In this document: piece after piece, positions 1 through 8,485 of the stretch
Layout of the letters: every line of letters begins with the position of its first letter
How positions within the stretch are numbered: position 1 is the stretch's first letter
Assembly (NCBI GenBank): GCA_020050835.1
Contig: JAGVKB010000102.1
Coordinates: 186,001 to 250,000 of the forward strand
Direction of reading: 5' to 3'
Length of the DNA stretch: 64,000 nt
Origin: Candidatus Obscuribacterales bacterium
GTDB lineage: Bacteria > Cyanobacteriota > Vampirovibrionia > Obscuribacterales > Obscuribacteraceae
Translations under genes and position numbers: made by a program
Notes under the pieces: model-generated
Told to the model about the DNA's origin: nothing
The model's input: the letters and a program-made list of their open reading frames with translations, nothing else
The model's database searches: none

Positions 1-929
1 TTAGCGTTTCACGATCGCGCTCTTCGCTTAGTTGGGGAATCCCAGTGCCTGGCGATCCGGATCAAGTTATTTATGTTTGGGTGGATGCTCTGACCAATTA
101 TCTCACCGGCGTCGGTTATCTGACCGACAAGTCGATGCTTGCCCGCTATTGGCCATGCGATCTTCATTTGGTCGGAAAGGATATCACCAAATTTCACGCG
201 ATTTATTGGCCGGCGATGCTCATGTCCGCTGACGTTGCCCTTCCGAAGCGAGTTTTCGGGCATGGGTTCATTACAGTTGAAGGTCAAAAGATCAGTAAAT
301 CGATCGGCAACGTAATCGACCCCAATCAGCTCGTAGAGAGGTACGGCGCTGATGCTGTCCGATTCTTCCTGTTTGCGGCGACTTCGTTCGATCAAGATGG
401 TGATTTCTCGAAAAAGGAATTTCTCACTAAAGTAAATTCAGAGCTGGCCAATAATCTTGGCAATCTGCTTAATCGAACGCTGACGCTCGTGGAGCGCAAT
501 TGTGGTGGCATTGTGCCTGATTGCCAGCCTGAAAATAATCTGCGTGAAGAGGCTAACGAGGTGCACGTAGTTTACTGCAAGCTGATGGAAAGCTTCGAAT
601 TTGCTAAAGCGATCGAAGCTGTCTTTGCGCTGGTCGATCAAGCCAATAAGTACATAAACGACGAAAGACCGTGGGCGCTGTTCAAGGAAGGAAAGAAAAA
701 GGAAGGAGAGCAGGTGCTCTATACGGTGCTAGAGATCTTGCGCCGGACTGCGTTGAAGCTCTATCCAATTACACCCGGGCTGTCTGCGGGCATCTGGAAT
801 CAACTTGGATTCAAGAGTTTGATCGAAGATGTGAGCCAAAATGAAAAGGGCTTCTGGGAGCTTATCCCGGCCGGTCAAGCGATTAATAATGTAGGACCGA
901 TCTTCAAGCGAATTGAAGAGGAAGTTTAG
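1..929 (+). CDS. metG: Methionyl-tRNA synthetase, C-terminal part
   Basis: The 3' part of a class I methionine--tRNA ligase, which charges tRNA(Met) in the cytoplasm. The reading frame is open from base 3, so the gene begins upstream of the window. The visible part starts in the conserved stretch WGIPVPGD and continues with YVWVDALTNY of the catalytic domain. The KMSKS-loop is present as KISKSIGNV, followed by the alpha-helical anticodon-binding domain. The protein stops at IEEEV with no C-terminal EMAP/tRNA-binding extension, as in the shorter bacterial MetG forms. It converges on the next gene with only 18 bases between the stop codons. Identity is certain; only the N-terminus is missing. 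Confidence 0.95.
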   Translation, partial: SVSRSRSSLSWGIPVPGDPDQVIYVWVDALTNYLTGVGYLTDKSMLARYWPCDLHLVGKDITKFHAIYWPAMLMSADVALPKRVFGHGFITVEGQKISKSIGNVIDPNQLVERYGADAVRFFLFAATSFDQDGDFSKKEFLTKVNSELANNLGNLLNRTLTLVERNCGGIVPDCQPENNLREEANEVHVVYCKLMESFEFAKAIEAVFALVDQANKYINDERPWALFKEGKKKEGEQVLYTVLEILRRTALKLYPITPGLSAGIWNQLGFKSLIEDVSQNEKGFWELIPAGQAINNVGPIFKRIEEEV

Positions 930-947
930 GGTTCTAGCGTAACCGGA

Positions 948-3053
948 CTACTTTACTTTTCTGTAAATGAAGACGCTCTTGTATTCAGAGCTGTGGAATT
1001 TATTGACGCTTTCAATGGCGATCTTGCGTTGCTTGCTGCTGTTGTTGGCGATCATGTCGTCGCCTACATAGATTGCCGCATGTCCCGGACTGTCGCCGTA
1101 ACGGTGAGCGATGATTACGTCTCCCGGTTGAGCCTGGCTCAGCGATAGCTTCTTGAAGCCGAATCGGCGCAGATCGTTTTCCAATCCTTCGACGGTTGCA
1201 TCCTTGGTCGGCAGATTATCGGCCTTCTTCAGGACCACACTTACAAAGCGTGCGCAGCCTAAAGTTTCCGGAATCGAACTGTCGTAATCTTGAATCGAAT
1301 GACCGACCATCGACTTGATCACCTTGTCTGTGCGTTGCCAGTGGGCGGCGGAAGCTTTGGTGTAAGGTCCGCTTGGTTTGTCGAACTGATCTCTTTTACG
1401 CTCGGGGCTATCTGGCCTGTCCGGTTCGTTGGGCGGCCAGGGAGCATCCTGACCGGTTACATGGTTGTGAGTATACTGGCGACCATCGGGGCCTACCCGC
1501 AGGCTCATGCCTGCTATTTGCGGAGAGCCGCTGTCTGTCTGCATTTCGGTTGGACGAACGCCCTGGCGATTGAGCGCTGGCCCGGACGGCAGTGGCTCAA
1601 CCGGCGGCCAGGGAGCATCTTGCCCGGTTAGGTGATTGTGAGTGTATTGTCGCCCATCCGGACCAATTCTCAGGCTCATGCCGGACAGCGTCGAGCCGCC
1701 GGGTTGTTCCAGGCAACCCGGCGCATAATCGCCTTGGTCGGGCGGCAGAATCGGTTGCTCGGGCGGGGGAGCCTGATTTCGCCAGTTATAGAACGGATTG
1801 GATTGGTTCGGCCCTGATTCCCAGGCAAAGAGCGAATTGTGGCCCATTCCTGGTTGTTGGGGCGACTGCCAGTTGTAAAACGGGGGTCGATTGCCGTTAA
1901 TCATGCCTGGCATATTTGGGTTGTAGAACGGCGATGCGCCGGAATTGCCCTGCCACGGTGCCTGCATGCTGCTGTAGTAGGAATTGAGAAGCTGTTGTTG
2001 GGCATCCTGCCAGTTGTACAAAGTGTTGTTCTGGCTGGTATTTGGATTTACGAACGGACTTTCAGCGCCGGTAGAAGGCAGCCCGGGATTGTTCCAGTTG
2101 TAGTAGCCGTTGTTGCCACCCTGACCGGGAAAGCCCTGGTTGTTGAAAGGATTGGCGGGCTGAGCCGGATTGTTCCAGTTGTAATACGGACTGTTGCCGC
2201 CTTGACCGGGGAGTCCCTGGTTGCTGAACGGATTATTCGTTCCAGTCATGGGCGGACTAATTTGGTCCCGGTTATTGTAGGCATTGGTGCCATTTTCACC
2301 GGGGAAGCCTTGATTGTCTTGAGGGTTGTTTACCTGATTGCCAGGCAGCGTTGGATTGAAGGGCTGAACCGGATTGCTTGGTTGCGACGGATTGTTCCAG
2401 TTGTAGGGTTGAGGCGAGTTAATCGGCGGACGAACCGGGTTGTAGGCATTGGTGCCATTTTCACCGGGGAAGCCTTGATTGTTTTGAGGGTTGTTGACCT
2501 CATTGACCGGCAGCGTTGGATTGAAGGGCTGAACCGGGTTGCCCGGCTGCGACGGATTGTTCCAGTTGTAGGGTTGAGTCAGGTCGACAGGCGGACGAAC
2601 CGGGTTAAAGGCGTTGGTGCCATTTTGACCGGGGAATTCGCCGTTGTGATTGACCGGCCAGTTAACCGGCTGTGTACCGGGATTCTCGTTGCCCGGCTGC
2701 GGATAGCGAATGATTGGCGTGTAGGGCATCGGCGCCACCGGCATGCTGCGCACCGGATAGTAGTACCCATTGCCTGGCCCGTAGCCTGGATACCAATCTT
2801 TATTCTGTTGACTGCGGCTGTATTGATCTCCCAACCAATTTATATAGCGTCCACGAGCATGCATCGCTTCGACATCGTAGGCCGCTGGCTGCTGAATGGT
2901 ACTTTCGGCCTTGGTTTGAGAGGCGACAACGGCTGGCGGTTGCGGCCGCTCTACCGGCTGGGCCGCATACTGGCGCGCCCACTCAGGTATGACTATTCCG
3001 CCTGAATCCGGCGAATCGGTCGGTCTATTGTTGTTGAAACGTTCCTGTACCAT
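948..3053 (-). CDS. Repeat-rich protein with C-terminal NlpC/P60-like domain
   Basis: About 701 residues. The last ~115 residues look like an NlpC/P60-type cysteine peptidase, a fold that usually cleaves peptidoglycan peptides: Cys in LGCARFVSVV, PGDVIIAH, then His in GHAAIYVG. The middle is low-complexity Asn/Pro/Gln/Gly sequence built from PYNWNNP-type units, including near-identical 55-residue repeats. Two WW-like copies of a GRQYTHNH..W motif precede the enzyme domain. I chose the ATG at 3053 because the open frame further upstream only overlaps the FHA gene out of frame. An AAAAGG stretch lies just before it. No signal peptide is visible at this start, which is odd for a cell-wall enzyme; the export route is unclear. 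The substrate is not known. Confidence 0.72.
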   Translation of the reverse strand: MVQERFNNNRPTDSPDSGGIVIPEWARQYAAQPVERPQPPAVVASQTKAESTIQQPAAYDVEAMHARGRYINWLGDQYSRSQQNKDWYPGYGPGNGYYYPVRSMPVAPMPYTPIIRYPQPGNENPGTQPVNWPVNHNGEFPGQNGTNAFNPVRPPVDLTQPYNWNNPSQPGNPVQPFNPTLPVNEVNNPQNNQGFPGENGTNAYNPVRPPINSPQPYNWNNPSQPSNPVQPFNPTLPGNQVNNPQDNQGFPGENGTNAYNNRDQISPPMTGTNNPFSNQGLPGQGGNSPYYNWNNPAQPANPFNNQGFPGQGGNNGYYNWNNPGLPSTGAESPFVNPNTSQNNTLYNWQDAQQQLLNSYYSSMQAPWQGNSGASPFYNPNMPGMINGNRPPFYNWQSPQQPGMGHNSLFAWESGPNQSNPFYNWRNQAPPPEQPILPPDQGDYAPGCLEQPGGSTLSGMSLRIGPDGRQYTHNHLTGQDAPWPPVEPLPSGPALNRQGVRPTEMQTDSGSPQIAGMSLRVGPDGRQYTHNHVTGQDAPWPPNEPDRPDSPERKRDQFDKPSGPYTKASAAHWQRTDKVIKSMVGHSIQDYDSSIPETLGCARFVSVVLKKADNLPTKDATVEGLENDLRRFGFKKLSLSQAQPGDVIIAHRYGDSPGHAAIYVGDDMIANNSSKQRKIAIESVNKFHSSEYKSVFIYRKVK
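1430..1682 (-). repeat. Two WW-like motif copies in the NlpC/P60 gene
   Basis: Two copies (about 1430-1512 and 1603-1682) encode nearly the same 27-residue block: GMSLR[IV]GPDGRQ, then YTHNH, then TGQDAPWPP. The order G-R-x-Y-x-x-N-H-x-T...W-x-P resembles the second half of a WW domain, although the first Trp is absent and the last spacing is one residue longer. They are separated by a Pro-rich linker. The similarity is by eye only. Confidence 0.5.
2281..2637 (-). repeat. 165-bp (55-codon) tandem repeat
   Basis: Copies start at 2281, 2446 and 2611 (the last partial), an exact 165-base period that keeps the reading frame. The two full copies differ at few positions, so the duplication is recent or is kept alike by recombination. 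They encode Pro/Asn-rich units (NGTNAYNPVRPP, PYNWNNPSQP, NPVQPFNPTLP). Copy number could vary between strains. Confidence 0.85.
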
Positions 3054-3279
3054 GAACCTTTTGGCACCCAGCTCTGTAGTAAATGAATATATGCAGATTC
3101 GTCCGTCCTGACAATCAGCCTCCCCCCGGTTTCTCCCACGTTTTGGGCGCTTTCGGGCAAGAATTAAGGTTGTCGGCCGGTCGACGGTTGGAGAAGAGAG
3201 CCGGGCAAGACTCCTGAATCGGTAGCGTTCATTGCGTTGCAAGCAGACCAGCCAAGCCGGGTGGATGCTGTTAGGCGGC

Positions 3280-3699
3280 TTACTCGACCTTGAAGTCGGT
3301 TCTTCCAATCGTGACCGTGTCGCCGCGATTGAGGATCTCGCGGTCGAGGATATGGGCGTCGTTGACTTTGGTGCCGTTCTTGCTGCCGAGGTCTTCAATC
3401 CAAAACTTACCGTCCTCGAAAGTAATGAATGCGTGTTGTTTCGAGACGTATACGTCATCTATGCAGATGTGATTGCGCGGATCGCGCCCAATTCGAACGC
3501 GAGCCGTATTTACATTAAAGCTGCGCCCGTTATCAAGCGCAACCAGGGTCAGCGCCTCGTTTGCCGGCGGCGGGCTGAGTTGACTATCGGCGACAATCGA
3601 ACGAAGATCAAGGGCGTCAGTGGTAGTGCAATAAAGGCACTGACCGTCTTCCAGCAATTGCCGGTTGCAACGAGAACACAATGTTAGCTTGTCGGTCAT
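3280..3699 (-). CDS. Zinc-ribbon plus FHA domain protein
   Basis: 139 residues. The N-terminus has a small zinc ribbon (CSRC near residue 8, CLYC near residue 21). Residues ~50-139 form a forkhead-associated domain with the phosphothreonine-binding signature: IGRDP, then SKQHAF, then DLGSKNGTKVND. FHA domains bind phosphothreonine peptides and in bacteria often report on Ser/Thr kinases or organise division and secretion complexes. No kinase is visible in the window. The gene sits on the minus strand between PBP2 and the repeat-rich NlpC-like gene, so it may be co-transcribed with the cell-shape operon; this is inference. ATG start at 3699. Confidence 0.88.
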   Translation of the reverse strand: MTDKLTLCSRCNRQLLEDGQCLYCTTTDALDLRSIVADSQLSPPPANEALTLVALDNGRSFNVNTARVRIGRDPRNHICIDDVYVSKQHAFITFEDGKFWIEDLGSKNGTKVNDAHILDREILNRGDTVTIGRTDFKVE

Positions 3700-3775
3700 T
3701 GGCCGAGCCCACCCCTCTAATTCTGGATCAGATTTTACTACAGCAGCGCGTCAGGACTGGAAGAGTAAGCCGAGT

Positions 3776-5593
3776 TCAATGGTGTTTTTTCTTCGGCTTA
3801 GGACTGGCTGGCGCCAATGAACTTGGCTCCGGACCAGCAATTCCGAAGAATTTATCGAGGATTACCTTGGCGATTGGGGCGGCTGCCGACCCGCCGTGCC
3901 CGCCGTGCTCGATCAGCGCACAGATGGCGATTCTTGGTTTGTCGGCCGGTGCGTAGCAAGCAAACCAGGCGTGCGTTTTGCTCCCCAAAGGCGGGGCTTC
4001 GGCGGATCCGGTCTTGCCGGCTACTTCGATGTTTCCGAGCCTGGTGGCGCCGCCGGTACCGCTGGCAACCACTGCTTTGAGACCGGACAGCACGACTTTC
4101 ATGTACTCGTCTTTCACCTTCACATGCTCCGGTCGCGGCGGTGCAATCTGCCGATTGCCAATCTTCATCACAAAATGCAGGTTAGGCACCTGACCGCGCA
4201 TCCCGATGCCGGAGAAGATGCGAACAGCCTGGGCCGGCGTGACTTGCACGAAACTCTGTCCGATTGACATATGCAGCGTATTGCCAGGGTACCACTTTTC
4301 CTTGCAGACCCTGAGCTTCCACGCCGAGTCGGGCACCAGCCCTTGCCCCTCGTGAGCGAGCTCGACTCCGGTCGGTCGTCCGGCTCCGAATTTAACCGCC
4401 CAGTCCTTAATCATCTCCGGCGTCATGTGCAACGCCATCTGATAGAACGCCGAGTCTCTTGACCAGGCTAGACATTTAACCAGGTCAAAGAGACCGGAAG
4501 ACGAGGTCCAATCATGAAAGAAGAAGCCACCAAGAGCGATACCACCTGAGACATGGATCTTGGTATCAGGTTTGACTACCTTGTTTTCCAGGGCCGCAAT
4601 CAAGGTAATCGCCTTCCAGATCGACCCTGGTGGAAAGCCGGACAGAGCTCTATTGTAGAGCGGGTGCTCGGGATCGATAAACAGCTTTACCACGGCTTTG
4701 CGATCGCGATGGCTGAAGACGTTTGGATCGTAGCTCGGGCGTGATACCATGGCTAGTATCTCTCCGGTTTGCGGATCGGCGCAGACCACTGCACCGTGCC
4801 GGCTACCTAAAGCCTGATAGGCTGCTCGCTGGAGGTCGAGGTCGATGCCGAGGACTATCGGTTTGCCGGCCTGAGACTCCTTCGTGATCTGTGGTTTCGA
4901 TGCTTCGGCGGAAAAGGAGTGGCCGGCTGCGTTAACACGCACCCGCTGTTCGCCGTCGACTCCACGCAGCTGATCGTCGAAAACTCGCTCGATTCCTTCT
5001 TGACCGACAATGTCTCCCATCCGGCGGTCTGGACGCTTTTTCAATTGAGTATCGGTTATCTCACCGCAATAGCCGAGAACATGCGCGGTTAGCTCAGCTT
5101 GTGGATAGCTCCTGCTGATATCGGGAAGGATCTCTATCCCAGGCAAGAACAGCTGTTGGTCGACGAATTTGCTTACCACCGTCAGGTCCAGGTCGCGCTC
5201 AATCACTACCGGTATGACCGAACCGGACTCCTTTGCTTTGATGAGCCGGTCGCGAATCTCATCTTCCGGCAGATCCAGGACGCGGGCCAGCCGGGGCGCC
5301 AGGCTGCCTATCTCTTCTAGTTGACCGGGAATTGCGGTGAGTGACAACGATTGCTGATTGGCGGCCAGAAGATTGCCGTGCCGGTCGTAGATAATGCCGC
5401 GCGGTGCGCGCAGGAATGTCACCCGGCTCGAGTTTTCCATCGCCCGCAGTTGATAGTAGGGATGCTGGATTAACTGCAGCCAGACCAGCCGGGCGACTAA
5501 AGTGAGCGCCGCTAACAAGATGACAAAACCCAGACCGAGAGCCTTGAGGCCCGCTCCGTCAAGCTGATATCTGGGGAGCGCTGATTGAGTCAT
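3776..5593 (-). CDS. mrdA: Penicillin-binding protein 2, elongasome transpeptidase
   Basis: 605 residues. A class B PBP that cross-links peptidoglycan during side-wall elongation. One membrane anchor lies near residues 15-37, followed by the dimerisation (pedestal) domain and the transpeptidase domain. Active-site motifs are all present: SxxK as PGSIWKAI, the PBP2-type second motif SRDSAFYQ, and KTG in VAGKTGSAE. The ATG at 5593 lies two bases after the mreD stop, so translation is probably coupled and the longer open frame upstream is not used. The C-terminus ends in a Lys/His-rich tail (KPKKKHH). It belongs to the operon mreB-mreC-mreD-mrdA. No rodA is seen next to it. Confidence 0.95.
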   Translation of the reverse strand: MTQSALPRYQLDGAGLKALGLGFVILLAALTLVARLVWLQLIQHPYYQLRAMENSSRVTFLRAPRGIIYDRHGNLLAANQQSLSLTAIPGQLEEIGSLAPRLARVLDLPEDEIRDRLIKAKESGSVIPVVIERDLDLTVVSKFVDQQLFLPGIEILPDISRSYPQAELTAHVLGYCGEITDTQLKKRPDRRMGDIVGQEGIERVFDDQLRGVDGEQRVRVNAAGHSFSAEASKPQITKESQAGKPIVLGIDLDLQRAAYQALGSRHGAVVCADPQTGEILAMVSRPSYDPNVFSHRDRKAVVKLFIDPEHPLYNRALSGFPPGSIWKAITLIAALENKVVKPDTKIHVSGGIALGGFFFHDWTSSSGLFDLVKCLAWSRDSAFYQMALHMTPEMIKDWAVKFGAGRPTGVELAHEGQGLVPDSAWKLRVCKEKWYPGNTLHMSIGQSFVQVTPAQAVRIFSGIGMRGQVPNLHFVMKIGNRQIAPPRPEHVKVKDEYMKVVLSGLKAVVASGTGGATRLGNIEVAGKTGSAEAPPLGSKTHAWFACYAPADKPRIAICALIEHGGHGGSAAAPIAKVILDKFFGIAGPEPSSLAPASPKPKKKHH

Positions 5594-5595
5594 GG

Positions 5596-6198
5596 TTAGG
5601 TCGCTGAATGTTCTGCACGATTGAAGTCGTGCCAGTGTCGCATCGGAAAGTAAATGAACGGAGCGATTAGCGCATTCAATAACGCTTCGGGAAGGGCAAT
5701 TTGGGAAAGATGAGGGAAGACGTCGGCGTGACCGCAAAGCATCAGTTGAGTGGCGGTAATGAAATCAGCGAAGACTGTAGCTAAGAGCACTAGCGGTATG
5801 CACAAAAGCGTTTCCGGATTGATGTTCCGCATGCAGAAATAACCGGTGATCCAGCCGATTATCGGGTAGCTCACCGGATATAGTGGCAGCACCGATGAGT
5901 AAATTGCCGCGATAAAGGCGCCGAAGATCAGCCCGCTCCATGACCCGGAGGAAAGCTGGTGCAGGAAAATCTCCTTGACCGATCTCGATCGCAGTTCATC
6001 GGGCAAGATCGGAGCCATCCGGGAGCCGAACACGAAACCCCAGAGGATAGTCATGGTAAGCGGCAGATTGCAGAAGGCGCCTTGAAAGGTGAAGTTACTC
6101 AGCACTGCTTGTTGCAGGATCCAGACCAGTGCAGATACGCAGACTGTCAATCCGATGTCCCAAGCCTTTTGTCGCGCTCGCATTGATAAAACTGACAT
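5596..6198 (-). CDS. mreD: Rod shape-determining protein MreD
   Basis: 200 residues with about five hydrophobic segments, matching MreD, the inner-membrane partner of MreC in the elongasome. MreD sequences diverge quickly, so the assignment rests on length, topology and its place between mreC (6 bases away) and PBP2 (2 bases away). The segment IIGWITGYF and the C-terminal region before PMRHWHDF fit the family. There is no enzyme motif. ATG start at 6198. Confidence 0.9.
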   Translation of the reverse strand: MSVLSMRARQKAWDIGLTVCVSALVWILQQAVLSNFTFQGAFCNLPLTMTILWGFVFGSRMAPILPDELRSRSVKEIFLHQLSSGSWSGLIFGAFIAAIYSSVLPLYPVSYPIIGWITGYFCMRNINPETLLCIPLVLLATVFADFITATQLMLCGHADVFPHLSQIALPEALLNALIAPFIYFPMRHWHDFNRAEHSAT

Positions 6199-6204
6199 GA
6201 CGGC

Positions 6205-7011
6205 TTAAATTCCTTCCGGTGGAACAATAAGTACTTGCGAGAGGTCGAAGAAGTTCTCCGAAAGTTTTACTTCAATCGACAGCGTCGTGCCGTTAGCGTC
6301 ACGCCGGACTCCGGCTACCACCCCCACTGGGTGGCCGGCTGGAAAGATGCCGCCATTTCCCAGGCAGACTATCTTGTCGTTCAGCTCGACGCTCGTCCCA
6401 ATCGGAATGTAATCGATGATCGCCGGAGCGCGCCGGCGTCCGGTCAAGACACCGGGCTGACCGAGACGTTCGATTAATACGCCGATCTTCTGATCCGGAT
6501 CTGTCACCAGCCTGACGACGCTGGCCTTAGGGGAGACGCTTACAATCTGGCCAACCACCCCTTTATTGGTAATTACGGCCGAGCCTTTGACGATATTGTC
6601 GAGCGATCCTTTGTCGATTGTGACCTCTTCGAACCAGTTGTCCGGGCTTCTGGTAAGGATCTCGGCGGCGGTTGTCGTTCTTTCCATGCGCGTTTTTAGA
6701 CCGAGCAGCTCTCGCAGGCGATCGGTATCCTTGGCTTGCTGTTTGAGCGTCGTCAGCTCGAGCGCGGTATCAGCCAGCCGTTTTTCCAGAAACTTGATGC
6801 GGGTTGAGGCTTCCAGCAACTCTTTTGCCAGATTGCGAGTAGATTCCACGCCATGAGCGCTTTTGGTCACCACGCCGGTGGTCCAACTTTGGGCAGTTAA
6901 GACCAGACCGCTCAATGGTCCTGCCATCATCCAGATCAATACGAGTAGAAAGAGGAATTCTGCTGCTGATTCGGAGTCGATCGGAAGTCGGCTTTGCCCT
7001 GGAGAAGCCAA
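6205..7011 (-). CDS. mreC: Rod shape-determining protein MreC
   Basis: 268 residues. One N-terminal membrane span (~18-38) is followed by a coiled-coil (~60-100) and the beta-rich periplasmic MreC domain, recognisable in GVVGQIVSVSP, VRLVTDPDQKIGV and LGNGGIFPAGHPVGVV. MreC links cytoplasmic MreB filaments to PBP2 in the periplasm. The start is a TTG, with GAGG about nine bases upstream; no ATG is available before the membrane span. It begins 14 bases after the mreB stop, in the same operon. Confidence 0.94.
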   Translation of the reverse strand: MASPGQSRLPIDSESAAEFLFLLVLIWMMAGPLSGLVLTAQSWTTGVVTKSAHGVESTRNLAKELLEASTRIKFLEKRLADTALELTTLKQQAKDTDRLRELLGLKTRMERTTTAAEILTRSPDNWFEEVTIDKGSLDNIVKGSAVITNKGVVGQIVSVSPKASVVRLVTDPDQKIGVLIERLGQPGVLTGRRRAPAIIDYIPIGTSVELNDKIVCLGNGGIFPAGHPVGVVAGVRRDANGTTLSIEVKLSENFFDLSQVLIVPPEGI

Positions 7012-7025
7012 TGCTTGCGACCTCG

Positions 7026-8057
7026 CTAACTCTCGCAGACCGCTTGTTCGAGCACTCGCCTGAGTGATGGATCGGTCAGCATCTTGCCGGTTCCAATCGC
7101 TACGCAGGACAGCGGGTCTTCAGCGACGAAGACGGGAACCTCCGTTTCGGTGGCGATCAATTCGTCCAAGCCCTGCAGGAATGCTCCGCCACCGGCAAGC
7201 ACAATGCCGCGGTTGAAGATGTCGGCTGCCAGCTCAGGTGGTGTGCGCTCAAGCGTTCGCTTGATGGCCTCGACGATGGATGAGAGCGGCTCTGAGAGAG
7301 CCTCACGCACCTCGCCTCTGCTGATGGTGACGGTGCGAGGCAGCCCGTTAATCAGGTTCAAGCCTCTCACGTCGAATTTGTCATTCTCAACCGTTTTGTA
7401 GGCGGAGCCTAGCCGAAACTTAATCTCTTCGGCGGTGCGCTCTCCAATCGCCAGACTGTGCACCTTCTTCATGTAATTGATCAGAGCTTCGTTGAGTTCA
7501 TCGCCGGCCACTCTGATCGATTCGTTAACGACGATGCCTGACAAGCTAATCACGGCGACTTCGGTGGTACCACCTCCGATATCGACGATCATCGAGCCGG
7601 TCGGCTCGATCACAGGCAGCTGTGCTCCAATTGCGGCTGCCATCGGCTCTTCCGGTAGGTAGGTCTGTCCTGCTCCGGCGTTTCGCGCTGCTTCTCTGAC
7701 TGCTCGGCGCTCGACTCCGGTGATCCCAGATGGGACGCCAATCGCTATATCCGGCTTCATCAAAGACTTCTTGCCGACGACGCGCTCGATGAATTTTTCG
7801 AGCATGAGCTGAGCATACTTAAAATCGGCGATCACACCGTCCCTGAGCGGGCGAGTAGCCTTGATGCCCTGCGGAGTTCGTCCGATCATGGCGCGGGCTT
7901 CCTCTCCAACTGCCAGAACAGTCTTGGTCTCGTCGTCGACGGCCACGACCGAAGGTTCGCGAAGCACGATGCCGCGCGAATCCATGTAAATAAGAGTGTT
8001 GGCCGTTCCCAGGTCGATGCCAATCTCCTGGTAGAAGCAACGTTTAAACCAATCCAT
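7026..8057 (-). CDS. mreB: Cell shape-determining actin homologue MreB
   Basis: 343 residues, full length for the family. The actin-fold ATPase signatures are present: GIDLGTANTLIY (phosphate 1), IVDIGGGTTEVAVISL (phosphate 2) and GIVLAGGGAFLQGL (adenosine loop). MreB forms membrane-bound filaments that guide side-wall synthesis, so a rod-shaped cell or rod-shaped phase is expected. First gene of mreB-mreC-mreD-mrdA. ATG start at 8057. The 91 bases separating it from hfq may hold the operon promoter, but I see no clear -35/-10 pair. Confidence 0.98.
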   Translation of the reverse strand: MDWFKRCFYQEIGIDLGTANTLIYMDSRGIVLREPSVVAVDDETKTVLAVGEEARAMIGRTPQGIKATRPLRDGVIADFKYAQLMLEKFIERVVGKKSLMKPDIAIGVPSGITGVERRAVREAARNAGAGQTYLPEEPMAAAIGAQLPVIEPTGSMIVDIGGGTTEVAVISLSGIVVNESIRVAGDELNEALINYMKKVHSLAIGERTAEEIKFRLGSAYKTVENDKFDVRGLNLINGLPRTVTISRGEVREALSEPLSSIVEAIKRTLERTPPELAADIFNRGIVLAGGGAFLQGLDELIATETEVPVFVAEDPLSCVAIGTGKMLTDPSLRRVLEQAVCES

Positions 8058-8148
8058 TGATTTCGTGCTCCGGTTTTAGCGCGCTGCTAAGGTCGATCCC
8101 AGGCTAAGTTTAGCAGGTATTCAGTGAGAAGTCGCGCTGAAAGTCAAT

Positions 8149-8367
8149 TCAACTCGCCTGCCGATAGGCTAAAACTGCCATGCGCAAGATCGTAATCGGT
8201 TTTTCGCCTTCCTGTGAGACCGAAAATGCTTGCTCGTCAAACCATCTGAGAACGCCGACTAGGCGGTCACCGTTGGACAACAGGAACTCCAGCCTGATCT
8301 TTTCTCTGATAAACCGCTGAAGCTCGGCAATGCTGGGACCTTTATTTGTCTGGTCGGAAATGCTCAT
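8149..8367 (-). CDS. hfq: Hfq-like RNA chaperone, cyanobacterial type
   Basis: 72 residues. Resembles cyanobacterial Hfq rather than the enterobacterial form: a PSIAELQRFIRE helix, a Sm1-like strand block around LLSNGDRLVGVLRWFDEQA, and a closing ITILRMAVLAYRQ segment. The normal Sm2 motif (YKHA in E. coli) is absent, as in cyanobacterial Hfq proteins, where the protein acts through partners such as the pilus ATPase more clearly than as an sRNA matchmaker. I use the ATG at 8367 rather than the TTG two codons earlier. It lies on the minus strand 91 bases upstream of mreB and may share its transcript. Confidence 0.82.
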   Translation of the reverse strand: MSISDQTNKGPSIAELQRFIREKIRLEFLLSNGDRLVGVLRWFDEQAFSVSQEGEKPITILRMAVLAYRQAS

Positions 8368-8485
8368 GGACAATGCAACCTGGTTGGGGCATCAACACGA
8401 GAGATATTGTATCCCGCCGGGCAATTTTGAAACAGGGTCGAAAGCGAAAAGTGGCAGGAGCGCTTCGATTGGTAGACTGCGGCTG

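Noticed and set aside
1839-3005. Long plus-strand open frame of 388 codons opposite the repeat region
   Set aside because: It is a by-product of the biased Pro/Asn repeats on the other strand; no family motifs or ribosome-binding site.
3054-3458. N-terminal extension of the repeat-rich NlpC-like protein
   Set aside because: The extra residues overlap the FHA gene out of frame, are Ser/Arg-rich like an antisense or shifted read, and the ATG at 3053 gives a sensible start.
5594-5737. Longer start for PBP2
   Set aside because: It would overlap the end of mreD; the ATG at 5593 follows the mreD stop by two bases and precedes the membrane anchor correctly.
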